Part shown: positions 22,701-34,468 of the stretch, one piece after another
How the letters are laid out: each line of letters starts with the position of its first letter
Numbering within the stretch: position 1 is the first letter of the stretch
Assembly (NCBI RefSeq): GCF_003206645.1
Contig: NZ_PZJP01000005.1
Coordinates: 556,904 to 620,903, forward strand
DNA length: 64,000 nt
Source of the DNA: Salinicola aestuarinus
GTDB lineage: Bacteria > Pseudomonadota > Gammaproteobacteria > Pseudomonadales > Halomonadaceae
Reading direction: 5' to 3'
Notes under the pieces: generated by a model
Databases searched by the model: none
Seen by the model: only the letters and a program-made list of their open reading frames with translations
Told to the model about the DNA's origin: nothing
Program-made: the position numbers and the translations under genes

Positions 22701-24170
22701 GCTCAGGTCTCGGTGAAGCTGGTCTCGGAACCCGGCATCGGCACCATCGCCGCCGGCGTGGCCAAGGCCTATGCCGACCTTATCACCGTTTCCGGCTACG
22801 ACGGGGGAACGGCGGCGAGCCCCATTACCTCGATCCGCCATGCCGGTAGCCCGTGGGAGCTGGGTCTGCCCGAAGTGCATCAGGCGCTGCGTATCAACGG
22901 ACTGCGTGACAAGATTCGCCTGCAGACCGATGGCGGCCTGAAAACCGGGCTCGACGTGGTCAAGGCGGCGATTCTCGGCGCCGAGAGTTTCGGCTTCGGC
23001 ACCGCGCCGATGGTCGCGCTAGGCTGCAAGTATCTGAAGATCTGCCATCTCAATAACTGCGCCACCGGTGTCGCCACTCAGCACCAGGATCTGCGTGACG
23101 AGCACTTCCGCGGCACCGTGGACATGGTCAAGCACTACTTCCGCTTCATCGCTGAAGAGGTGCGCGAGCTGATGGCGCTGCTCGGGGTGGCCAAGCTGAC
23201 CGACCTGATTGGCCGCACCGATCTGCTGACACTCCTCGAAGGCCAGACGGCGGCGCAGCGCAAACTGGATCTCACGCCGCTTTTGGCCAACGACTTCGTG
23301 CCGAAGGAGGCGCCGCAGTTCTGCCAGGTCAGCCGCAACGAACCGCACGACCCTGCGGCCAAGAACCAGGAAGTGTTCGACGCGCTGCTGCCGGCGATCG
23401 AGGCCAAATCCGGCGGCGATTTCAGCTTTCGTATTACCAATTGCGACCGCTCGGTGGCGGCTCGGGTCTCCGGTGAGATCGCCAAGCGCTACGGCGAAGC
23501 GGGGCTCGAGGATGCACCGATCACGGCGCGCTTTACCGGCGTCGCCGGGCAGAGCTTCGGCGTCTGGAACGCCCGCGGCCTGCATCTCTATCTGGAGGGC
23601 GATGCCAACGACTACGTCGGCAAGGGCATGAATGGGGGTAAGGTGGTGGTCACGCCGCCGGCCGCTAGCCGCTTCAAGAGCCACGAGACGGCGATCATCG
23701 GTAATACCTGCCTCTATGGCGCCACCGGCGGCAAGCTGTTTGCGGCCGGGACGGCCGGCGAGCGCTTCGCGGTGCGCAACTCCGGCACGCTGGCGGTCAT
23801 CGAAGGGGCGGGCGATCACTGCTGCGAGTACATGACCGGGGGACTGGTCTGCGTACTCGGCAATACCGGCGTCAACTTTGGCGCGGGGATGACCGGCGGT
23901 TTCGCCTATGTGCTCGACGAGAGCCGTGATTTCGTCGACCGCTACAACCACGAGCTGGTCGACATTCACCGGGTCAACACGGAGTCGATGGAGGCCTATC
24001 GGCGCTATCTGCGCGAGGTGATCACCGAGTACGTCGAGGAGACTGGTTCCGCCCGCGGGCAGGAGATTCTCGAAGATTTCTCCAACTTCATCCGTCACTT
24101 CTGGCTGGTGAAGCCCAAGGCCGCGAGTCTCAACGGGCTTATGGCCCAATCCCGGCGCCAGCCCGAGTGA
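19719..24170 (+). CDS. gltB: Glutamate synthase (NADPH) large subunit
   Basis: Makes glutamate from glutamine and 2-oxoglutarate (1483 aa). The class II amidotransferase nucleophile is Cys15 in [10 protein letters not shown], exposed after removal of a short propeptide. The synthase domain binds FMN ([24 protein letters not shown]) and a 3Fe-4S cluster ([15 protein letters not shown]). The C-terminal glutamate synthase beta-helix has GxxGG repeats (GGKVVV, GATGGK, MTGGLV). ATGATG start: the second ATG is also possible. GAGG is 8 bases upstream. Operon with gltD. Confidence 0.97.
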   Translation: MMRGLHQPGEFRDNCGFGLIAHMEGQASHDLLETAIESLTCMTHRGGIAADGKTGDGCGLLLKMPTAFMRDIAQEALGAELGERFAVGVVFFPDDDALETEARKTVENELAARGLEVRGWRDVPTDPSVCGPMALDCLPRIRQVFVEGDAEQSDADFNVQLFMARRRAEETLRHEENFYICSLSSKVVSYKGLMMPADLPTFYQDLGDERLETAICVFHQRFSTNTAPRWPLAQPFRFMAHNGEINTIEANRSWANARKANFVSELLPDVDGLEEIVNTSGSDSSSMDNMLEVLLTGGMELYNAVRMMVPPAWQNVETMDGDLRAFYEYNSMHMEAWDGPAGIVMTEGRHALCMLDRNGLRPARWVITDNGYITLSSEVGVWDYAPESVVAKGRVGPGQILAVDTETGEVLHTDDIDQRLKSQYPYRRWLKDHAHYLESALTELARFQPMDADELDVYQKMYSVTFEERDQLLRPLAESGQEAVGSMGDDTPMAVLSRQNRLLTDFFRQKFAQVTNPPIDPLREAIVMSLETCMGSELNVFKATSEHANRLILTTPVLSPRKFTALLGRDDPAFASHHLPLHYDPETTSLQQALKVLCHDAEQAARDGKVILVLSDAELEKGKQPIQALLATGAVHHHLAKLALRPKVNLVVETGYARDAHQMAVFFGVGATAVYPYLAYQVMADMHRTGELVGNPADARENYRKGMQKGLFKILSKMGISQISSYRGSQLFEAVGLGGEVMAMCFDGMKSRIEGAGFSELQMQQALAARDAWVSRKEIKQGGLIKYVHGHEFHAYNPDVVMLLQQAVQQGDYTKWKAFARLVNERPVATIRDLLALKPAPEPLPLEEVEPVENLLPRFDSAGMSLGALSPEAHEALAQAMNETGGRSNSGEGGEDPVRYGTIRSSKIKQIASGRFGVTPAYLANAEVLQIKVAQGAKPGEGGQLPGGKVNETIARLRYAVPGVTLISPPPHHDIYSIEDLAQLIFDLKQVNPTAQVSVKLVSEPGIGTIAAGVAKAYADLITVSGYDGGTAASPITSIRHAGSPWELGLPEVHQALRINGLRDKIRLQTDGGLKTGLDVVKAAILGAESFGFGTAPMVALGCKYLKICHLNNCATGVATQHQDLRDEHFRGTVDMVKHYFRFIAEEVRELMALLGVAKLTDLIGRTDLLTLLEGQTAAQRKLDLTPLLANDFVPKEAPQFCQVSRNEPHDPAAKNQEVFDALLPAIEAKSGGDFSFRITNCDRSVAARVSGEIAKRYGEAGLEDAPITARFTGVAGQSFGVWNARGLHLYLEGDANDYVGKGMNGGKVVVTPPAASRFKSHETAIIGNTCLYGATGGKLFAAGTAGERFAVRNSGTLAVIEGAGDHCCEYMTGGLVCVLGNTGVNFGAGMTGGFAYVLDESRDFVDRYNHELVDIHRVNTESMEAYRRYLREVITEYVEETGSARGQEILEDFSNFIRHFWLVKPKAASLNGLMAQSRRQPE

Positions 24171-24233
24171 GCCGGCGTTAGCCGCGAATGCGTCACGGCG
24201 CCGGTAGCGACCGGCGTCGGAGTGAGGAGATAG

Positions 24234-25667
<1,434 letters not shown>

Positions 25668-25767
25668 CAGGTGGGCGCGGGATCGATGAGATCGGCGGTA
25701 GTATCGCGCCGGTCAAATCTATACAGTGGCGCGCTTCATACGCATCACGAGCAGCAAGGAGGTCGAT

Positions 25768-26007
25768 ATGATCAGGCTTGAACGCAGCATTCTGGACCAG
25801 GCGAACGGCTACATGCGGGCGCTGGAAGAACACGTGCTGGAAGGCAGCGACGATCGCGATCAGGTCATGTCGGATCTCTACAAGCTTCAGGCGCTCTACA
25901 CGCTGCCGAAGACGCACGACAGCGGCATGTCGGAAGAGTGTCAGGGCATGCTCGAGGAGATCGAGCGCCGCGCCGGTATCATCACGTCGCGTCTGACGTT
26001 CGACTGA
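25768..26007 (+). CDS. Small helical protein of unknown function
   Basis: 79 residues, acidic and predicted almost wholly helical (MIRLERSILDQANGYMRALE, LYKLQALYTLPKTHDSGMSE, MLEEIERRAGIITSRL). Strong AAGGAGG ribosome site 7 bases before the ATG and a strong terminator just after the stop support a real gene. Upstream in-frame ATG at 25726 has no RBS. I do not recognise a family. It follows gltD by 100 bases on the same strand and may be co-transcribed with gltBD. Confidence 0.75.
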   Translation: MIRLERSILDQANGYMRALEEHVLEGSDDRDQVMSDLYKLQALYTLPKTHDSGMSEECQGMLEEIERRAGIITSRLTFD

Positions 26008-26040
26008 ACCGGCCGGGCCTCGGCCCTGCGGTCCAACCAC

Positions 26041-26075
26041 AAGCGCGCCGGCATCACTGCCGGCGCGCTTTTTTT
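26041..26075 (+). terminator. Intrinsic terminator after the 79-residue protein gene
   Basis: 13-bp perfect stem (26041-26053 / 26058-26070), loop TCAC, followed by a run of seven T (26069-26075). The 5' side has only two A, so it mainly serves the plus strand. Confidence 0.92.
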
Positions 26076-26094
26076 GGCCTGTTGCGGGCTCTCC

Positions 26095-26190
26095 TCGTTG
26101 AGGCGTAAACCGGGTCTCGTTGAGGCATGAGGCGGGCCGCGTTGACGCATGAACCGGGCCTCCTGCCCGGCGTGAGTCGTTGAGGTGCAC
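26095..26190. repeat. 22-bp imperfect tandem repeat, three copies plus a partial
   Basis: Units at 26095-26116, 26117-26138 and 26139-26160, each opening CGTTGA-(G/C)-GC and closing CGGG; a 14-base partial copy recurs at 26177-26190. Lies between a terminator and the stop of the convergent FAD oxidoreductase gene. Confidence 0.8.
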
Positions 26191-26195
26191 CGTGA

Positions 26196-27392
26196 CTAAT
26201 CGCGGGAGATGCGGCCGATGAGCGTCGTTTCATCCTGCGTCGAGGTATCGGCGAGCACGGCGCGGGCGTCGTCGAGCTTATCGGCGTCGAGATTGAGCAG
26301 CAGGACGCCTTTTACCCGGCCCGCCTCGAGGTAATAATAGACCCCCGAGTCGCCGTCGGCGTCGGCGTCCTCGATGATGTCGAGATGGCTATCGAGCGTG
26401 CCCACTGCCTTCCAGGCGATATCGAAAACGGTCGAGTAGAAGTAGGGCGTATGGTCGTAGGTTTCATCGCTGCCGGCCATGATGTGACCGACCGTGCTCC
26501 CCATCTGATTGGCGTTGTCGACGTGTTCGGCGTGCCAGCGGCCGAGAATTCTGTCCGGGTAGGTGGCCACGTCGCCGGCGGCGAAGATCGCCGCGTCCGC
26601 AGTGGTCAGCCGCTCGTCGACGACGATACCGCCGTCGATCTCGAGCCCGGCGTTCTCGGCCAGCTCGATGCAGGGCGCAACCCCTAGGCCAAACGCCACC
26701 GCGTCCGCCACGAGCTGGTTGCCATCGTCGAGTTCGAGCGTGACCTTGCCATGGCTCTCGCTGCCACTTTTGACCTTGCGTCCGCCGAGTAGATTGACGC
26801 CGTGATCGAGATAGGTCTGGTGAAAGCGGTCCGCCAGCGAGGGCGGCAGCATGCTCCCGGCCAGCACCGCTTCCGGGTAGACGAGAGTGACGCGGCAGTC
26901 GTTCTGGATCAGCGCGGCGGCGAGCTCGGTACCGATGTAGCTGCCGCCGACGACGACGATGTGAAGGCCGTGCCCGGCGAGTTCGCGCAGATAGTCGTAG
27001 TCGGCAACGGTGCGGAAGTAGCGCACGCGCTCGCTTTCGGGGATGTCGAGGCGCACCGGGGCACCGCCGGTCGCGAGCAGTAGCTTGCCGTAGCCGACAC
27101 GGTCGCCGGTCTCGAGCGTGACCGTCTTGGCATCGCGGTCGATCTGGGTGACGCGGGCGTCGAGATGCAGCGTGGTGTTGTCGTCATCCGCCTCCGGCGC
27201 CATCCAGATCTTGTCGTAGGTGAACTCCGGGTCGGTCCAGAGCTTTTTGGAGAGCGCCGGACGCGTCACCGGGCCGTTGGGCTCTTCGCCCAGAATGCCG
27301 ATGCTGCCATCGCGGTCGTGCTCACGGATGCCGGCGACGGCATTGGCGGCCACCATGCCGGCACCGACGATGAGGTAGTCATAGCGTTGCAT
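26196..27392 (-). CDS. FAD/NAD(P)-dependent oxidoreductase (ferredoxin/rubredoxin reductase-like)
   Basis: 398 residues. Two nucleotide-binding folds: FAD at LIVGAGMVAANA (residues 5-16) and NAD(P)H at VVVGGSYIGTELAAAL near 153, plus the FAD-contacting FAAGDVAT. No redox-active CxxxxC pair, so not a disulfide reductase; this is the class that reduces ferredoxins or rubredoxins, related to AIF. Start at MQRYDYL; an upstream in-frame Met at 27503 adds a non-homologous Pro/Arg tail. No partner ferredoxin is adjacent, so the electron acceptor is unknown. Divergent from the NCS2 permease. Confidence 0.85.
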   Translation of the reverse strand: MQRYDYLIVGAGMVAANAVAGIREHDRDGSIGILGEEPNGPVTRPALSKKLWTDPEFTYDKIWMAPEADDDNTTLHLDARVTQIDRDAKTVTLETGDRVGYGKLLLATGGAPVRLDIPESERVRYFRTVADYDYLRELAGHGLHIVVVGGSYIGTELAAALIQNDCRVTLVYPEAVLAGSMLPPSLADRFHQTYLDHGVNLLGGRKVKSGSESHGKVTLELDDGNQLVADAVAFGLGVAPCIELAENAGLEIDGGIVVDERLTTADAAIFAAGDVATYPDRILGRWHAEHVDNANQMGSTVGHIMAGSDETYDHTPYFYSTVFDIAWKAVGTLDSHLDIIEDADADGDSGVYYYLEAGRVKGVLLLNLDADKLDDARAVLADTSTQDETTLIGRISRD

Positions 27393-27745
27393 AACGTCTC
27401 CCTGTAATTGCGCTCGCGGAGCTGACGACGGGCCTGGGGGACGGTGGCCCTTGCCCGGGGCGCGCCATCCCGACGCGGACTCCCGTGGCGTGCGCTTCGT
27501 CACGTTCCCCCTGGCCGTTTTTGCGTGTCAGCCGTGGCCTCAGCATAGATCAGCGCTGGGTGACCTGCTTCGGGTCGGGGGTGTGATCGGCGAGGGGCGA
27601 ACGTGTGCCCGAGAAGCCGCGGGAGTGGGCGCGGCGCTGCCGCGCGGGTAGAATGCGTCGCCAATCGCACTCGCTACCGCCCGATGTCGCCCCTGATCCG
27701 AGCCCGGTTCAGGGGGTGTCGGCGCGCCCAAAACGGAGCTTTTCG
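27393..27745. other. Divergent intergenic region between the oxidoreductase and NCS2 permease
   Basis: 353 GC-rich bases without a gene. The right part carries a TAGAAT -10-like element at 27649-27654 and the foldable permease leader at 27681-27722. I see nothing recognisable in 27393-27640. Confidence 0.6.
27681..27722 (+). promoter_or_regulatory. Structured leader of the NCS2 permease gene (possible riboswitch or attenuator)
   Basis: One long hairpin: CCGA/TCGG base (27681-27684, 27719-27722), asymmetric internal loop TGTCG/GTG, CCCCTGA/TCAGGGG stem (27690-27696, 27709-27715), a T-T mismatch and a CCG/CGG tip. It ends 11 bases before the CGGAG ribosome site, about 20 bases from a predicted transcription start. 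A helix with a purine-rich internal loop just before a nucleobase permease recalls small purine/xanthine-type riboswitches, but I could not match a consensus. Confidence 0.35.
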
Positions 27746-29047
27746 ATGTCATCCTGGTTTCCCCACTGGCGGCGGGTGAGCCCCAGCCGAGACGGGCTGG
27801 TTGCCCCTGATGAACGCCTGTCGACGCCCCAGACGCTGCTGATGGGCATCCAGCATGCCGTCGCGATGTTCGGCTCAACGGTGCTGGCGCCGCTGCTGAT
27901 GGGGTTCGATCCCAATCTGGCGATCCTGATGTCGGGTATCGGCACCCTGTTGTTCTTCGTCATCGTCGGTGGGCGGGTGCCGAGCTACCTCGGCTCCAGT
28001 TTCGCCTTCATCGGCGTGGTGATCGCCGCCTCCGGCTACGCGGGTAGCGGAGCCAACCCCGGCATCGGTCTGGCGCTGGGCGGGATCATCGTCTGCGGGC
28101 TGATCTATGCGCTGGTGGGACTCGTCGTCATGGCGCTGGGCACCCGCTGGATCGAGGTGCTGCTGCCACCGGTCGTCACCGGGGCGATCGTGATGACCAT
28201 TGGTCTCAATCTGGCACCGGTGGCGGTCTCCAGTGTCGCCGACTCGAGCTTCGATGCGGCGATGGCGCTGGTGACGATTCTGTGTATCGGGCTCGCGGCG
28301 GTGTTGACCCGCGGTATGCTGCAGCGGCTGCTGATCCTGGTCGGGCTGGTGGCGGCCTATGCGCTATACGCGCTCGTCACCAATGGGCTGGGGCTGGGAC
28401 CGGCGATCGACTTCACCCCGGTCGCCGAGGCCGCCTGGTTGGGGATGCCGACCTTCAGTACACCGACGTTCACCTGGCATGCCACGATCCTGATCGCGCC
28501 TGTAGCGGTGATTCTGGTGGCGGAGAACCTTGGCCACATCAAGGCGGTGGGGGCGATGACCGGGCGCAATCTCGACCCCTACATCGGGCGGGCGTTTCTC
28601 GGCGACGGGATCGCGACCATGGTGTCGGGGTCGGCCGGCGGCACCGGCGTTACCACCTACGCCGAGAACATCGGGGTGATGGCGGTGACCCGGGTCTACT
28701 CGACCCTGATCTTCGTCGCCGCAGCGGCTTTCGCCATTCTTCTCGGCTTCTCGCCGCGCTTCGGCGCGCTGATCCAGACCATTCCGGGGCCGGTATTGGC
28801 CGGTGCGTCGATCGTGGTGTTCGGTCTGATCGCCGTGGCCGGCGCACGCATCTGGATCCAGAATCAGGTCGATCTCAGCGACAACACCAACCTGATCGTC
28901 GCGGCGGTGACGCTGGTGCTGGGGGCGGGCAACTTCTCCATCGATTTCGGTGGCTTCACCCTCGATGGTATCGGTACGGCGACCTTCGGCGCGATCGGAC
29001 TCCATCTGCTGCTGCGCCGAGGCGCCCGGCTCGGACGCAGGGGTTGA
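27746..29047 (+). CDS. NCS2-family nucleobase (uracil/xanthine-type) permease
   Basis: 433-residue inner-membrane symporter with about 14 hydrophobic segments. NCS2 features: QHAVAMFGSTVLAPLL at the first helix, and the substrate/proton region with the conserved Glu in VAENLGHIKAVGAMTGR, then SGSAGGTGVTTYAENIGVMAVT. The NLG-HI and TTYAEN segments favour the UraA/RutG pyrimidine branch over the purine branch, but substrate is not decided by sequence reading. Start MSSWFPHWRR with CGGAG upstream; the frame is open further but not homologous. Confidence 0.9.
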   Translation: MSSWFPHWRRVSPSRDGLVAPDERLSTPQTLLMGIQHAVAMFGSTVLAPLLMGFDPNLAILMSGIGTLLFFVIVGGRVPSYLGSSFAFIGVVIAASGYAGSGANPGIGLALGGIIVCGLIYALVGLVVMALGTRWIEVLLPPVVTGAIVMTIGLNLAPVAVSSVADSSFDAAMALVTILCIGLAAVLTRGMLQRLLILVGLVAAYALYALVTNGLGLGPAIDFTPVAEAAWLGMPTFSTPTFTWHATILIAPVAVILVAENLGHIKAVGAMTGRNLDPYIGRAFLGDGIATMVSGSAGGTGVTTYAENIGVMAVTRVYSTLIFVAAAAFAILLGFSPRFGALIQTIPGPVLAGASIVVFGLIAVAGARIWIQNQVDLSDNTNLIVAAVTLVLGAGNFSIDFGGFTLDGIGTATFGAIGLHLLLRRGARLGRRG

Positions 29048-29158
29048 TGGCAGCGCGGCCGTCGCTCCCTTGCACCCGCGCTCAGTCCGGTTACGCTGGT
29101 CACTTGCCTGGCGCGTCGTTGACGCGCCCATTCCGATGCCACCCGGCGAGAAACGTTC

Positions 29159-29869
29159 ATGAGTGATCCGCAAGACAGCGCCGACCCCGGCGAAAAATCG
29201 ATCGCGATGACCCGGGAGGTGCTGGAGCAGGACCTGATCCGTCGCCACTTCGAGCACGCCTATCCGGATGTCGAAATGCTCAGTGAGGCCGCCCTCGAGG
29301 CGTCGATCCAGCAGATGCTGGAGACGATGCCGGCCGCGGCACAGGAGACCGACGGCGTCTATCTCTTCGCCTACGGCTCGCTGATCTGGAACCCCTGCGT
29401 GGAAGTCGCCGAGCGCCACACCTGCCGGCTCTACGGCTACCATCGCGACTTCTGCCTCAAGCTCGAGCATGGTCGCGGCACCCCGGATCTTCCTGGGTTG
29501 ATGCTGGCGCTGGCACCGGGCGGCTCCTCCCAGGGCGTGGCGCTGCGCGTGCCGGCCCGAGATCTCAAGCGTGAACTGCTGCTGGTCTGGCGGCGGGAGA
29601 TGCTCACCGGGGCCTATCGGCCGCGGTGGGTTCGGCTGGTCAGCGACGCAGGACCGCTCTGGAGCATCGCCTTCGTGGTCAATCCTCACGGCGAGCGCTA
29701 CATCGGCCGACAGCCGGACGAGACGGTCATCGAGCTGCTCAGCACCGGGCGTGGCGTGCTGGGCAGCTGTCGTGAATACCTGGACAACACGGTGGGGGAT
29801 CTGTCGGCGCTGGGCATCCGCGACAAGCGCCTGGAGAGCCTCCAGCGAGCCGTCCACGCCAGAGCCTGA
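29159..29869 (+). CDS. chaC: ChaC-type gamma-glutamylcyclotransferase
   Basis: 236 residues. ChaC enzymes cleave glutathione to 5-oxoproline and Cys-Gly in the cytosol. The nucleotide-like GGCT motif YGSLIWNP lies near residue 71, followed by YGYHRDFCLKLEHGRGT and NTVGDLSALGIRD, all ChaC hallmarks. The N-terminal 60 residues are an extra helical segment. The stop codon lies inside the first copy of a 14-bp tandem repeat. Confidence 0.88.
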   Translation: MSDPQDSADPGEKSIAMTREVLEQDLIRRHFEHAYPDVEMLSEAALEASIQQMLETMPAAAQETDGVYLFAYGSLIWNPCVEVAERHTCRLYGYHRDFCLKLEHGRGTPDLPGLMLALAPGGSSQGVALRVPARDLKRELLLVWRREMLTGAYRPRWVRLVSDAGPLWSIAFVVNPHGERYIGRQPDETVIELLSTGRGVLGSCREYLDNTVGDLSALGIRDKRLESLQRAVHARA

Positions 29870-29922
29870 AACAAAAAGCCTGAAACAAAAGGCCTGAGAC
29901 AAAAGGCCTGAGACAAAAGGCC
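29864..29922. repeat. 14-bp tandem repeat, four copies, overlapping the chaC stop
   Basis: Units GCCTGA(A/G)ACAAAA(A/G) at 29864, 29878, 29892 and 29906, plus a final GCC. The GCC TGA of the first unit is the last codon and stop of chaC; the others carry further TGA triplets. Confidence 0.9.
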
Positions 29923-29947
29923 ACGGCGTGCCAACCGGTAAAGCAAA

Positions 29948-29976
29948 TTGAGCGCCTGGGGCGTCTCTGGTAACCT
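29948..29976 (+). promoter_or_regulatory. Candidate promoter of pyrG
   Basis: TTGAGC (29948-29953) and TAACCT (29971-29976) with 17-base spacing, about 65 bases before the pyrG ATG. The start region is followed by pyrimidine tracts (CTTTCTCCCCCC); nucleotide-sensitive initiation is possible but unproven. Confidence 0.4.
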
Positions 29977-29978
29977 GA

Positions 29979-31700
<1,722 letters not shown>

Positions 31701-31706
31701 CCGGTT

Positions 31707-31740
31707 GCGGGGGATGAAGCGATTCATCCCCCGCTTGCGT
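31707..31740 (+). terminator. Hairpin terminator of pyrG
   Basis: 12-bp perfect stem (31707-31718 / 31723-31734) closed by a GCGA tetraloop (GNRA type), followed by TTGCGTTG. The U-tract is weak. Confidence 0.65.
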
Positions 31741-31776
31741 TGTAGACGATGGACCGCGATGGCTTCGATTGGCTAA

Positions 31777-33237
<1,461 letters not shown>

Positions 33238-33278
33238 CCGCTGATCGGTAGACAGGCTGATCGTTCAGCGTCTAGACG

Positions 33279-33307
33279 AAGAAGGCCGCTCATCGAGCGG
33301 CCTTCTT
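33279..33307 (+). terminator. Hairpin between convergent eno and fdxA
   Basis: 12-bp perfect stem (33279-33290 / 33296-33307), loop CATCG. The core GGCCGCT/AGCGGCC is flanked by AAGAA/TTCTT, so there is a short U-rich end. Confidence 0.75.
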
Positions 33308-33337
33308 GCGTTCACGCGATAAAACGGTCTCGCCGGA

Positions 33338-33661
33338 TCAGCGCTCGAGCACCTCGATCTTGTTCGGCTTGCCATCCCACTCCTTGGCATCCTCGGGCGG
33401 GTCCTTCTGCTCGGTGATGTTCGGCCACACCTCGGAGAGCTCGGCGTTCAACTCGATGAACTGCTGCTGTCCCTCGGGTAGCTCGTCCTCCGAGAAGATC
33501 GCCTCGGCGGGACACTCCGGCTCGCAGAGCGCGCAGTCGATGCACTCGTCCGGATGAATGACGAGGAAGTTGGGCCCCTCGTAAAAACAGTCGACCGGGC
33601 AGACCTCGACGCAGTCGGTGTATTTGCACTTGATGCAGTTCTCGGTGACGACGAACGTCAT
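33338..33661 (-). CDS. fdxA: 7Fe ferredoxin FdxA
   Basis: Small electron carrier (107 aa) with one 3Fe-4S and one 4Fe-4S cluster. [18 protein letters not shown] and [12 protein letters not shown] carry the cluster cysteines; the C-terminal 40-residue acidic tail is normal for FdxA. Neighbours mutS in Pseudomonas as well. Convergent with eno. Confidence 0.95.
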   Translation of the reverse strand: MTFVVTENCIKCKYTDCVEVCPVDCFYEGPNFLVIHPDECIDCALCEPECPAEAIFSEDELPEGQQQFIELNAELSEVWPNITEQKDPPEDAKEWDGKPNKIEVLER

Positions 33662-34001
33662 GGATCTTCTCTCCTTTACGAGGCCGAGCGGCTGATTTGG
33701 CGCTTCTCGGCCGGGCGCGTCGCGGTACGGTCGTCGGCGGAGTGTAATGACGACGAGGGTGAGTCATATCGCCGGCCTTTCGACCGACCCATTACCCCTC
33801 TTCTTGATAGTCACCGCGAATCGCGGCGCCGCCGGGGTCCAACAGTGGCGCCATATTCTAGGCGTGGCGCGCCAATAGCGGCAAGCCGGGCGAGGGAACG
33901 TCTCGCTATGGCGTTATAGCTCGAGTTCCGGAAATGGCCGGCGCCGAAAGGGTGGTCGGGGCAGATTCCTTGCTGATCGCGCTGCCCAAGGAGGCTGCCC
34001 C
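33662..34001. other. Intergenic region between fdxA and the DUF1203 gene
   Basis: 340 bases without a gene between divergent fdxA and the DUF1203 ORF. A TAGAAT element read on the minus strand (33855-33860) could be the fdxA -10; the -35 is unclear. Nothing else stands out. Confidence 0.5.
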
Positions 34002-34454
34002 ATGTCCTTTCGTTTCGTCGGTATCGATGCGCAATCGATCGATTTCGACCATCTCGCGGGTCGCGGTCTCGCGACACGCTTCCCTGTGACGCCGGAGGCG
34101 AACCTGCCGTGTCGCGCGACGCTGAACGATGCCGAGCCGGGCAGTCCGGTCTGGCTGGTGCATTTTCGGCATCATGCGGTGGCTTCACCCTACCGCGCCG
34201 CCGGGCCGATCTTCATCACGCAGGGCGCGACCCGCGGCATCTACCGGCATGGCGAGGTGCCACCGTCGCTGGCCAAACGCTCACTGGCGCTGAGAGCCTT
34301 TGATGCGGCCGGCTTCCTGACGGTGGCGACACTCTGCCAGAGGCATGATGTCGCGACACCGATTGAGACGCTGCTCGAGGACGCGCGAATCGACTACCTG
34401 CACTTTCACTACGCCGCGCCAGGCTGTTTCGCCTGCCGTGTCGAGCGCGAGTGA
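34002..34454 (+). CDS. DUF1203 domain protein
   Basis: 150 residues, function unknown. Family features visible: N-terminal FRFVGIDAQSIDFDHLAG, a PCRATLNDAEPGS segment with WLVHFRHHAV, and C-terminal YLHFHYAAPGCFACRVER. Several conserved His/Cys residues suggest metal binding or catalysis, but none is established. AAGGAGG sits 7 bases before the ATG. Convergent with mutS, stops 14 bases apart. Confidence 0.85.
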   Translation: MSFRFVGIDAQSIDFDHLAGRGLATRFPVTPEANLPCRATLNDAEPGSPVWLVHFRHHAVASPYRAAGPIFITQGATRGIYRHGEVPPSLAKRSLALRAFDAAGFLTVATLCQRHDVATPIETLLEDARIDYLHFHYAAPGCFACRVERE

Positions 34455-34468
34455 ACGGGCGCTCTCGA

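Noticed and set aside
21132..22880. Minus-strand open frame of 582 codons
   Set aside because: Antisense to gltB; composition of a shadow.
26095..26190. CRISPR-like array
   Set aside because: The repeats are directly adjacent with no unique spacers and no cas genes; the same applies to the other tandem arrays.
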